Source: Akkermansiaceae bacterium (GTDB lineage Bacteria > Verrucomicrobiota > Verrucomicrobiia > Verrucomicrobiales > Akkermansiaceae). Taken from it: 7,010 nucleotides of DNA. Below, one piece after another: positions 1-5,419 of the stretch. The stretch is from the NCBI GenBank assembly GCA_023300205.1, contig JALZVD010000221.1, positions 1 through 7,010 of the forward strand, in the 5' to 3' direction. The notes beneath the pieces are model-generated. The model saw only the letters and a program-made list of their open reading frames with translations, ran no database searches and was not told the DNA's origin. Position 1 is the first letter of the stretch; every line of letters starts with the position of its first letter. Made by a program: the position numbers and the translations under genes.

Positions 1-205
1 AGAACAACACTTCTCCCCAGATAAAATCAACATCGCTAATATTGGCAACATCGTCCGCCAAATGCATATTCACCTTATCGGCAGATCAGAAACTGATCCA
101 GCATGGCCGGAAGTAGTCTGGGGACATCCAGAAAAAATCCCCTACTCAGAGAAACAAGTAGAGGAAATCAAAATTGCCTTTAATCTATTGATCTCTGATA
201 ACTAA
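1..205 (+). CDS. HIT-family hydrolase (histidine triad), C-terminal part only
   Basis: This is the 3' end of a gene entering from the left edge. The reading frame starts at base 2 and gives 68 residues before TAA at 203-205. The fragment carries the segment RQMHIHLIGR followed by DPAWPEVVWG. That is the C-terminal active-site strand of HIT proteins, in the subgroup where the first histidine of the triad is glutamine (Q-M-H-I-H). The catalytic middle histidine is kept. HIT proteins are small cytosolic nucleotide hydrolases or transferases acting on dinucleoside polyphosphates or AMP-lysine-type substrates; the substrate here cannot be told. After the HIT motif about 35 further residues form a likely amphipathic helix ending IAFNLLISDN. 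The stop overlaps the end of the convergent gene on the other strand by four bases, so neither gene has room for its own terminator. The N-terminal part lies outside the window. Confidence 0.85.
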   Translation, partial: EQHFSPDKINIANIGNIVRQMHIHLIGRSETDPAWPEVVWGHPEKIPYSEKQVEEIKIAFNLLISDN

Positions 206-573
206 ATCCCAAGCTCTATACGGAAATCAGCACGAAGCTCTCTTCCCTCAATAGAACCATAAAGCACTGCATTCGGATCTAATTCTGAGCCATCCCATCC
301 TTTAGAATAAGAAAATAAATTCTTTGGGAAATACTCCGTATACCCCTCTCGTTCCTCATCAGTCAACCTTCCCCAAACAGCAAAATTCACAGTCCTTGCT
401 ACCTTCATCATCATCTTAAGCGTCAGTCTTCTACCATTCCGGGCTCGGACTATCTGCTTATGAGTAAGCTGCTGAGGAGAAGCCTCCACCACATCATGGT
501 TATCAAGTTGCCACCCACTTAGAATAGCATCTAATGGCTGTATTCCTAGATCTCTCTCTTCAGTATTACTCAT
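202..573 (-). CDS. Unidentified 123-residue protein with a possible HTH-like N-terminal half, downstream of yidC
   Basis: I do not recognise a named family. The protein is soluble, with no signal peptide or membrane segment. Residues about 13-63 (LDAILSGWQLDNHDVV, then LTHKQIVRARNGRRLT, then MMMKVARTVN) read as several short helices. Their spacing resembles a small XRE/Cro-type helix-turn-helix, with a basic stretch RARNGRR at 43-49 that could touch nucleic acid. Residues 65-92 are rich in aromatic residues (VWGRL, YTEYFPKNLFSYSKGW), and the tail is mixed. The ATG lies 12 bp after the yidC stop on the same strand, so it is very probably the last gene of the rpmH-rnpA-yidD-yidC operon. No Shine-Dalgarno sequence is visible before the ATG. 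In many bacteria this slot is held by the RNA-binding KH protein Jag/KhpB; no KH GxxG motif is visible here. Function as a regulator or RNA binder is inference only. The coding potential is well supported by context. Confidence 0.75.
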   Translation of the reverse strand: MSNTEERDLGIQPLDAILSGWQLDNHDVVEASPQQLTHKQIVRARNGRRLTLKMMMKVARTVNFAVWGRLTDEEREGYTEYFPKNLFSYSKGWDGSELDPNAVLYGSIEGRELRADFRIELGI

Positions 574-585
574 AGATTTGGTTAC

Positions 586-2505
586 TTAGCCCCCTGTCTT
601 AGGAGTGCGCTTCTTAGCTTTTTTCTCTGGAAGCTGACCAGGAACCTTCTTTTTAGCTGCCGGAGTTTTACCAGCCGCAGCATCTCTCTGATTCTGAGCT
701 TCCTCTAGCTTCTCAGCCATCCGTTCCATAAATCCTTTCTTACGTGGCTTTCCATCATCCACCACTGTAGTCTCACCTTTAGCAGACTTCTTAGCCAGCT
801 CAGGCTCAGGCATGCGCTGGGTAAGCCACGTCTGCCCAATAGACACAATGTTCTGAGTAGTCCAATAGAGTGCCAGTGCTGAAGCATAGTTATAACAAAA
901 GAAGAAAAACATCAACGGCATCAACATAAAGATTCTACGCTGTAGCTTATCTCCAGTCTGAGGAGTCATTCTCATCTGCAGAACCATCGTCACCGCCATC
1001 AGAATAGGCAGCAAATTAATCGGCAATCCAAATAAATCAGTAAGATGATCAGGCTGCGAAAGATCATCCACCCACATGAACGGCTGGCCTCTTAACTCCA
1101 CCGCCGCATTGATCATATTGAAAACACCAAAGAAAATTGGGATCTGCACCAGCATCGGCAAACAACCGCCCATTGGGTTCACCCCATACTCACGATACAG
1201 CTTCATCGTCTCCTGATTCAGCTTCTGTGGATTATCCTTATGCTTCTCACGCAGCTCCTTCATGATTGGCTGCAACTTGCCCATGCGCTTCATCGTGCGT
1301 GTCGACTTATTGTGTAGCGGCCAGATAATAATACGGATGAAAATAGTCAGTAGAACAATCGCTATCCCCCAGCTCCAAGCCGCATCTTCAGGAAACCAAT
1401 TGTGAATACCGTTTAACGCCTTATTCATCTTATCAGAAATCCAACCAAAGGCAGAAAACATACTAAAATTCATAATATCATCACTATTCTCACTCAGCGC
1501 TGACATCTGTCTGTTCTGCTTCGCACCCACAAAGACATCATAAGAAACAGAAGCCGTCTCTCCACCACCCATCATCTTACTAGGAAGATCTAATCCAGTA
1601 TTATAGATCCAGCGTTTACCTGTCTTATTTCCATCATTGATTGAAATCTCCTCTCCAGATGCCCACAAGCTATCGCTCTTAGCATCAGAATTAGGGAAGA
1701 TTGCAGTTCCAAAAAACTGACTATTCACACCAAAATACTCCAAATTCTCCGTCTTCACAGCATCTACTGCCTTAGCCTCGGAAAACATACCACCAGTGAA
1801 ATTACCGTGATCTTCATTCTCATAATCACCATCTTCATAATAGAACCAACCCGCTAAGTTCACCTGCTCTTTCACAAAGACCGGCGCAGCCGTCCCTGAA
1901 GTGATCGAATACTGGCTCATCTCAAATGTCTTCCCCTCTTTTGTCTTAAATAAAATAGTCAGCTTTAACTTAGGTGCCTTATCAGCGGTTCCATTCTCAA
2001 GAGTCCATGACTTAGTCACCGTAACACCATCCTCAAGTTCACCTACGTACTTGACTGAATTATTCGTTTCATCAAACCGCTTATAATAAGTCTTCTCAAT
2101 ATCTTTATAGCTCTTAGCCAAGGCACCAATAACCGTTGCACCATATTCATTAAGCGTAATATTCTCACCCTTATTGAAAACCTTCTTCTCATTCAGCATC
2201 TCAGCAGTCTTGATTCCTCCCCCAATATTTGAAAATGTGAACTTCGTCACCTTCTCCCCATCAGTCAGCGCATAAAGCTCATAAGGATCATCCGCCATAA
2301 CAGTCTCAGCCACTTCAGCACTATCCGCTCCAGTCACTGGATCTGTAGTATCAGCAACACCAGACACATCAGCCCCTCCTTCAACTTGCTCCACCCTACC
2401 TTTATCCTCTGTCGCTCTTTTAGCTTCAGCATCCTTCATTGTCATGAAGTTCAGCACTAACGCTATGCTACAGCAAATGAGTATTATCCAGCCTTTACGA
2501 TCCAT
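586..2505 (-). CDS. yidC: Membrane protein insertase YidC (Oxa1/Alb3 family)
   Basis: This inner-membrane insertase places proteins into the bilayer, alone or with SecYEG. It has 639 residues, long for a Gram-negative YidC (about 550). An uncleaved N-terminal membrane anchor lies at 6-22 (WIILICCSIALVLNF region). It is followed by a low-complexity acidic linker at about 25-75 and a large periplasmic beta domain to about 350. The conserved Oxa1 core runs from about 377 to 565. It has TM2 with the hydrophilic-groove arginine R391 (IFIRIIIWPL), the cytoplasmic helical hairpin with QPIMKELREKHKDNPQKL, the signature NPMGGCLPMLVQIPIFF at 443-459, and two further membrane segments around 496-512 and 525-549 ending ALYWTTQNIVSIGQ. 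Residues about 571-639 form a Lys/Arg-rich cytoplasmic tail. The ATG at 2505 has an AT-rich leader without a Shine-Dalgarno sequence and lies 33 bp after yidD. Operon position and core motifs make the identification firm. Confidence 0.97.
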   Translation of the reverse strand: MDRKGWIILICCSIALVLNFMTMKDAEAKRATEDKGRVEQVEGGADVSGVADTTDPVTGADSAEVAETVMADDPYELYALTDGEKVTKFTFSNIGGGIKTAEMLNEKKVFNKGENITLNEYGATVIGALAKSYKDIEKTYYKRFDETNNSVKYVGELEDGVTVTKSWTLENGTADKAPKLKLTILFKTKEGKTFEMSQYSITSGTAAPVFVKEQVNLAGWFYYEDGDYENEDHGNFTGGMFSEAKAVDAVKTENLEYFGVNSQFFGTAIFPNSDAKSDSLWASGEEISINDGNKTGKRWIYNTGLDLPSKMMGGGETASVSYDVFVGAKQNRQMSALSENSDDIMNFSMFSAFGWISDKMNKALNGIHNWFPEDAAWSWGIAIVLLTIFIRIIIWPLHNKSTRTMKRMGKLQPIMKELREKHKDNPQKLNQETMKLYREYGVNPMGGCLPMLVQIPIFFGVFNMINAAVELRGQPFMWVDDLSQPDHLTDLFGLPINLLPILMAVTMVLQMRMTPQTGDKLQRRIFMLMPLMFFFFCYNYASALALYWTTQNIVSIGQTWLTQRMPEPELAKKSAKGETTVVDDGKPRKKGFMERMAEKLEEAQNQRDAAAGKTPAAKKKVPGQLPEKKAKKRTPKTGG

Positions 2506-2538
2506 AATATAATATAAGTTTGTGTGTGAAAATCTTGG

Positions 2539-2805
2539 TTATTTATTCAAAGTCTTTTTCTCAGGAACAGGATCATCACCTTCTCCGCCCCATGGATGAC
2601 AGCGGCATATGCGCCACATCCCAAATAGCATCCCTCGTATCGCTCCATGACTCTCCACTGCCTCTAGACAATAGTGAGAACATGTTGGTGTAAACCTACA
2701 ACCTGCATAAGGACCACCAATAAAATGTAAAATAGGATTGATCACCTTCTGATAGAGAATAATCATCCTCTTAATCACCCATTTTGGAAAATTGACCGGA
2801 TTCAT
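2539..2805 (-). CDS. yidD: Membrane protein insertion efficiency factor YidD
   Basis: This small protein of 88 residues is close to the usual family length of about 70-100. It is thought to sit on the inner face of the cytoplasmic membrane through an amphipathic N-terminal helix and to assist YidC-dependent insertion. The diagnostic features are all present: [11 protein letters not shown] at 16-26, the block [15 protein letters not shown] at 36-50 with three cysteines, GAIRG at 54-58, then [17 protein letters not shown] at 65-81. The cysteines fall at 36, 42, 46, 67 and 69. The gene starts 9 bp after the rnpA stop and ends 33 bp before yidC, so it is translated from the same message. The leader before the ATG is AT-rich with no Shine-Dalgarno sequence, so translational coupling to rnpA is likely. 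The symbol is secure from motif and neighbourhood. Confidence 0.95.
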   Translation of the reverse strand: MNPVNFPKWVIKRMIILYQKVINPILHFIGGPYAGCRFTPTCSHYCLEAVESHGAIRGMLFGMWRICRCHPWGGEGDDPVPEKKTLNK

Positions 2806-2814
2806 AATAGATAA

Positions 2815-3171
2815 TTAACTCTCTTCAGGCTTCATAATTCCTAGCTTCCTAGCCTGCTTCAGCCAGTCTTTTTCCAGCTCCTCATAGCTCGCTTCGATGG
2901 CACGCCAGCGAGCTATCGTTACAATATAATACTGATAGTCAATCTGCTCCCCATGTTTTTGCATGATCGCTCTAAACCTCCTGCGTAGCAAATTGCGCTG
3001 ATAAGCTTTCCCTACTTTCTTAGTCGTGATAAACCCCGTTCTAAAATGATCCAGATCATCCTGATGCAGAACACTAAGAACTAAATAGCGCCCAGGTCGG
3101 GACTTCCCTAATTCCCTGCAACGAGCAAACTCTGCTCGCTGACTCATTGAGAATTTTCTAGGAAGCCGCAT
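2815..3171 (-). CDS. rnpA: Ribonuclease P protein component
   Basis: This is the protein subunit of RNase P, which binds the catalytic RNA and the 5' leader of precursor tRNAs so that the ribozyme can mature tRNA 5' ends. The family hallmark, the basic RNR helix, is clear at residues 53-69 (VGKAYQRNLLRRRFRAI), preceded by FITTKKVGK. The N-terminal MRLPRKFSMSQRAEF matches the usual start of the family, with F15 as the common aromatic residue. I therefore chose the ATG at 3171, giving 118 residues. A GTG at 3192 would add seven residues (MTIPLRP) but fits the family less well. No Shine-Dalgarno sequence is visible before either start. The gene lies downstream of rpmH, separated by about 106 bp that hold an attenuator-like hairpin, and is followed by yidD after 9 bp. 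This order is conserved across bacteria. Confidence 0.94.
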   Translation of the reverse strand: MRLPRKFSMSQRAEFARCRELGKSRPGRYLVLSVLHQDDLDHFRTGFITTKKVGKAYQRNLLRRRFRAIMQKHGEQIDYQYYIVTIARWRAIEASYEELEKDWLKQARKLGIMKPEES

Positions 3172-3193
3172 AGGGCGCAATGGAATAGTCACA

Positions 3194-3221
3194 AGGTTGT
3201 CTAATAAAAAACAGCCAACCT
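3194..3221 (-). promoter_or_regulatory. Weak stem-loop just upstream of rnpA
   Basis: AGGTTG at 3194-3199 and CAACCT at 3216-3221 form a 6-bp inverted repeat with a 16-base loop containing an A/T run. It sits directly before the alternative GTG start of rnpA and about 22 bases before the preferred ATG. On the rnpA message it could hinder ribosome access or mark an end together with its internal U-run. The stem is short and the loop long, so this may be chance. Confidence 0.25.
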
Positions 3222-3222
3222 C

Positions 3223-3265
3223 AGAAAATAACTCAGAGTGAAAATCATGAGAAACTCACTCTGAG
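3223..3265 (-). terminator. Hairpin with short U-rich tail between rpmH and rnpA (attenuator-like)
   Basis: The arms CTCAGAGTGA (3232-3241) and TCACTCTGAG (3256-3265) form a perfect 10-bp stem with a 14-base loop. The structure begins 12 bases after the rpmH stop. On the minus strand it is followed by TTATTTTC, a moderate U-rich run. This fits a partial intrinsic terminator that would lower rnpA-yidD-yidC expression relative to rpmH, as expected because bL34 is needed in much larger amounts than RNase P protein. The long loop and the interrupted U-run make it weaker than a classic terminator. It could instead be an RNA-processing or 3'-end stabilising site. Confidence 0.5.
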
Positions 3266-3277
3266 ATAGAAAGCCAC

Positions 3278-3460
3278 TTAGGTATGCTGCTTAGTATGGC
3301 GCTTGAAGTGAATCTCTGCACCCTTAGGCAAGAGACGCTTGCGGCCTTTTTGACGACGGCGACGTAAACAATCGCGCCCTGCTTTAGTAGCCATGCGAGC
3401 ACGGAATCCGTGTTGGCGTTTACGAACGCGCTTAGATGGTTGGTAAGTTCTTTTACTCAT
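3278..3460 (-). CDS. rpmH: Large ribosomal subunit protein bL34
   Basis: This small, very basic 50S subunit protein binds 23S rRNA. Residues 2-44 follow the family almost exactly: [20 protein letters not shown], then [22 protein letters not shown]. The protein has 60 residues, whereas bL34 is commonly 44-47. The extra C-terminal stretch of about 15 residues ([15 protein letters not shown]) is rich in Lys and His. AGGA at 3468-3471 stands 7 bases before the ATG, one of the few good ribosome-binding sites in this window, as expected for a highly expressed ribosomal protein. It is the first gene of the minus-strand operon, with a candidate promoter and leader hairpin upstream. No dnaA is found on the other side, unlike the classical arrangement. 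Confidence 0.97.
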   Translation of the reverse strand: MSKRTYQPSKRVRKRQHGFRARMATKAGRDCLRRRRQKGRKRLLPKGAEIHFKRHTKQHT

Positions 3461-3490
3461 GATGAAATCCTGTTAATGTTTCCCTTATAT

Positions 3491-3515
3491 CACCACATTC
3501 ACTTTGAATATGGCG
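3491..3515 (-). promoter_or_regulatory. Compact hairpin in the rpmH 5' leader
   Basis: On the minus strand the sequence folds as CGCCATATTCA, loop AAG, TGAATGTGGTG. That is an 11-bp stem with two G-U wobbles and a three-base loop (arms 3505-3515 and 3491-3501). It ends 30 bases before the rpmH ATG, leaving the AGGA ribosome-binding site free. If the promoter at 3526-3553 is used, transcription would begin near 3519, so this hairpin would be the very 5' end of the mRNA. Possible roles are a 5' stability element or a ribosomal-protein leader bound by bL34 itself. The structure is seen in the sequence; the role is inferred. Confidence 0.45.
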
Positions 3516-3525
3516 TGGGGCGCAA

Positions 3526-3553
3526 AAACTAGGGAATTTTCCCCACTTGTCAA
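3526..3553 (-). promoter_or_regulatory. Candidate sigma70-type promoter for the rpmH operon
   Basis: On the minus strand a perfect -35 TTGACA lies at 3553-3548. It is followed after 16 bases by TAGTTT at 3531-3526 as a poor -10. The spacer contains the dyad GGGAA-TT-TTCCC (3532-3543 on the plus strand), which could be an operator. The position, with a predicted start near 3519 and about 58 bases of leader, fits a ribosomal-protein operon. The -10 matches the consensus at only three positions. A TATAAG at 3484-3489 is an alternative -10 but lacks a -35. Confidence 0.4.
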
Positions 3554-3708
3554 TCCATCATTGCGATTTCCCCTCTTTTTTTCTGCAAGAAACAATCAAC
3601 TCACTAGTTAGCAGTGCTTAACATTTAAATAAATCTTATTATTTCCCTCGAATCCTGAAAATAACGTTCGCCATTTTAATTAATACATGTTAATTGTCAG
3701 GTTCTCCT

Positions 3709-4293
3709 ATGAACCGTCGCACTAAAAAAATCATTATGAACATTATCAAAGCATTTCATACAGTCATCTTACTATTAGGACTTAGCAGCTGTGGATCCAG
3801 TGGGAAAACGGTCGAAGCTAATAAAACAAGCGGCTTCCAGCAAAACCACGGACCATTTGACTCTAATGGCAATTATGTGGAAAGCTGGGCAGACAGTGCA
3901 CCCAAAAGGAAATATGTTTGGAAGAAATCCACCTCTAAAAAACCAACCATCCCCCCTAAAAAAACAACCTCTTCCTCATCCACATACAAACCTAAGAAAA
4001 CAACCTCTTCATCGTCTTATAAGCCTAAAAAGACTTACACCCCAGCTCCTGCAGTAAAGAAACCATATACCCCAAAAAAGACCTACACCCCAACTCCTAC
4101 CGTAAAGAAACCAACCCCAAAAAAAATCACACCTAAGGCAAAGCCTCCCATCATACACACAGTAAGAAAGGGAGACACTCTCTACGGCATAGCCCGCGCA
4201 TATGCAGCCTCTGTTTCAGACATCCAGCAAGTCAACGGAATTACTAATAACTCCATATCCATTGGAACTCAGCTCATCATACCACGGAAATAA
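3709..4293 (+). CDS. LysM-domain lipoprotein with Lys/Pro/Thr/Ser repeat linker
   Basis: This is a probable outer-membrane lipoprotein that grips peptidoglycan. With the ATG at 3709 (AGG at 3699-3701, 7 bases upstream) it has 194 residues. It has a basic N-region (NRRTKK), a hydrophobic core at about 12-25 and a lipobox LSSC with the lipidated cysteine at 28. Gly at +2 gives no inner-membrane retention signal by the E. coli Lol rule. Residues about 72-146 form a low-complexity, strongly basic linker built from KKTTSSSS-YKP and PKKTYTP-P-VKKP units. The C-terminal 149-192 is one LysM domain (HTVRKGDTLYGIARAYAASV, then VNGITNNSISIGTQLIIP), which binds glycan GlcNAc residues. A TTG at 3694 and an ATG at 3736 are in-frame alternatives; the first adds little and the second lacks a ribosome-binding site. 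No catalytic domain is present, so a structural or anchoring role is most likely. moaE follows 11 bp after its stop. Confidence 0.85.
   Translation: MNRRTKKIIMNIIKAFHTVILLLGLSSCGSSGKTVEANKTSGFQQNHGPFDSNGNYVESWADSAPKRKYVWKKSTSKKPTIPPKKTTSSSSTYKPKKTTSSSSYKPKKTYTPAPAVKKPYTPKKTYTPTPTVKKPTPKKITPKAKPPIIHTVRKGDTLYGIARAYAASVSDIQQVNGITNNSISIGTQLIIPRK
3958..4026 (+). repeat. Degenerate intragenic tandem repeat, Ser/Thr-rich unit
   Basis: Two adjacent units inside the LysM lipoprotein gene, 3958-3993 (36 bp) and 3994-4026 (33 bp), encode KKTTSSSSTYKP and KKTTSSSSYKP. They share AAAACAACCTCTTC and differ by one codon, so the unit changes length in frame. Confidence 0.7.
4024..4113 (+). repeat. Intragenic direct repeat, Pro/Lys/Tyr-rich unit
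   Basis: The segments 4024-4065 and 4072-4113 (42 bp each, 48-bp period) agree at 37 of 42 positions by direct comparison. They encode PKKTYTPAPAVKKP and PKKTYTPTPTVKKP in the LysM lipoprotein linker. Three of the five differences fall in the two changed Ala/Thr codons, which points to tandem duplication followed by drift. Confidence 0.75.
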
Positions 4294-4304
4294 CACCCAG
4301 CTCT

Positions 4305-4736
4305 ATGCGCTTCCAAATTAGCGATAAACCACTAGATCCAGCTAATCTCCGAGAGCTGCTCCATTCCCCTTCCTGCGGAGGCTACTGCAGCTTCGAAGGA
4401 TGGGTGAGAAATCATCACGAAGGGAAAGCGGTATCCTCACTAGAATACTCAAGCTACCCAGAGCTTGCCACCAAAGAAGGAAACCGCATCATTCATACAG
4501 CAATAGAACGTTTTGACATTCAGGATATCCGATGTCAACATCGTGTAGGTCACTTAGCCATAGGAGATATGGCCGTCTACGTTGGTGTATCTGCCGCACA
4601 TCGTGACGCCGCCTTCCTAGCCTGTCGCTACGTGATCGATGAAATTAAAAAAACCGTCCCTATCTGGAAAAAAGAACACTACACTGACAACACCACTGCC
4701 TGGCCAAAATGCCACGGCTGCTCAGACCATCATTAA
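4305..4736 (+). CDS. moaE: Molybdopterin synthase catalytic (large) subunit MoaE
   Basis: MoaE converts cyclic pyranopterin monophosphate to molybdopterin using sulfur delivered by the thiocarboxylated C-terminus of MoaD, in the cytoplasm. The 143 residues match the family well. They include the substrate loop FEGWVRNHHEG at 30-40 (R35 as the conserved arginine), the block RVGHLAIGDMAVYVGVSAAH at 80-99 with H99-R100, then the catalytic region IKKTVPIWKKE at 114-124. By alignment K115 and K122 correspond to the active-site lysines K119 and K126 of E. coli MoaE. The C-terminus WPKCHGCSDHH is unusually rich in Cys and His. It starts 11 bp after the LysM lipoprotein gene, probably on the same transcript, without a clear Shine-Dalgarno sequence. 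No moaD or other cofactor gene is in the window, so the partner subunit must lie elsewhere. Confidence 0.93.
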   Translation: MRFQISDKPLDPANLRELLHSPSCGGYCSFEGWVRNHHEGKAVSSLEYSSYPELATKEGNRIIHTAIERFDIQDIRCQHRVGHLAIGDMAVYVGVSAAHRDAAFLACRYVIDEIKKTVPIWKKEHYTDNTTAWPKCHGCSDHH

Positions 4737-4803
4737 GCCGTTCAAAAACCATTCGCAGAATCAACAGCTTTTACTGAACCGATAAACTCCCAGAAAACGC
4801 ATC

Positions 4804-5409
4804 ATGAAAAAACCATTCATCATCACATCGTTTACTACACTTAAAACGCTTGCATCCTTTGTCGGCCTGCTCTCCTTTCTAACTTTAATTTCATGCCAGA
4901 ACTCACATTCAGCAAAAGCAAGTATCACCCCTCTAGCCCCTGAATGGCTAGAAACAGTAGACCAAGAAGTCCAAAAGCTTGGCTCCTTTAACTGGATCAT
5001 CGTCGCTGAACCCTCCTTCCCAGCTCTCTCTAGAAGCGGAGTCACCACCATTACCACTCCAGTCACCACCACAGAGGCTCTTAATGGTGTCCTACAGTCT
5101 ATCGATGCCCACAGCCACGTCCGCCCACGCATCCATCTCAGCAGAGAAGCAGATGCCGTCACAGAGCAAGACACACCAGGAATCAATGACTACCGCTCTC
5201 AACTCAAAAAAATACTAGACGAGCGCGAGACTCTCACCCTCACCAATAATGCCCTCAACCTCCTCATCACAGACGCACGGAAAAACTATCGTATCCTTGT
5301 CATCAAAACCTCCACCAGCCTCCCCTACACATCCATATTTTTAGAACTAGAAAGCGGATATTGGGACGGTGTATCGGAAACTGCTTTACGAAAGCGCATG
5401 AGACGCTAA
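4804..5409 (+). CDS. Putative lipoprotein with RbsD/FucU-like domain
   Basis: This 201-residue protein has an N-terminal lipoprotein signal: a hydrophobic stretch at about 15-30 and a LISC lipobox with Cys31, with Gln at +2, so probable export and outer-membrane anchoring. The mature part resembles the order of conserved blocks in the RbsD/FucU family (ribose pyranase, fucose mutarotase). It has a helix ending VQKLG then NWIIVAEPSFPALSRSG at 63-79, a middle VRPRIHLSREADAVTEQD at 106-123, and a terminal RILVIKTSTSLPYTSIFLEL at 163-182 followed by SGYW. In RbsD the corresponding first block carries LGHTD with the catalytic histidine; here it reads LGSFN, so the histidine is a serine. The likeness is by eye and the assignment is tentative. 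RbsD-type enzymes are normally cytosolic, so an exported form would have another role. The start has no Shine-Dalgarno sequence; a 67-bp gap precedes it and the next gene starts 10 bp after its stop. Confidence 0.65.
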   Translation: MKKPFIITSFTTLKTLASFVGLLSFLTLISCQNSHSAKASITPLAPEWLETVDQEVQKLGSFNWIIVAEPSFPALSRSGVTTITTPVTTTEALNGVLQSIDAHSHVRPRIHLSREADAVTEQDTPGINDYRSQLKKILDERETLTLTNNALNLLITDARKNYRILVIKTSTSLPYTSIFLELESGYWDGVSETALRKRMRR

Positions 5410-5412
5410 AGG
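5408..5412 (+). promoter_or_regulatory. Ribosome-binding site for the Mini-III-like gene, overlapping the upstream stop
   Basis: AAAGG at 5408-5412 lies 7 bases before the ATG at 5420 and shares bases with the TAA of the preceding lipoprotein gene. This supports the chosen start and suggests translational coupling of the two genes. Confidence 0.6.
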
Positions 5413-5419
5413 TTCCCAC

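Noticed and set aside
3172..3192. GTG start for rnpA at 3192
   Set aside because: It is in frame, but the seven added residues do not fit the family and there is no ribosome-binding site; ATG at 3171 gives the usual MRLPR start. Kept only as an alternative.
3537..3545. Possible DnaA box TTTTCCCCA near rpmH
   Set aside because: One mismatch to TTWTNCACA, single copy, and it overlaps the promoter-spacer dyad. No cluster of boxes or AT-rich unwinding element supports an origin.
3618..3642. TTAACA and TATTAT as a promoter for the LysM gene
   Set aside because: The spacer is only 13 bases, too short for a sigma70-type promoter.
3679..3694. ATTAA-N6-TTAAT dyad before the LysM gene
   Set aside because: It lies in AT-rich sequence where such short dyads are common, and no promoter could be placed next to it.
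3694..3708. TTG start for the LysM lipoprotein
   Set aside because: It is a rare start codon without a Shine-Dalgarno sequence. The ATG at 3709 has AGG at proper spacing and gives a normal lipoprotein signal.
4741..4785. GTTCA/TGAAC inverted repeat between moaE and the RbsD-like gene
   Set aside because: A 5-bp stem with a long loop is expected by chance.
4761..5186. 141-residue open frame on the minus strand
   Set aside because: It is antisense to the RbsD-like lipoprotein gene, which has a signal peptide and good operon context. The antisense protein shows no domain.
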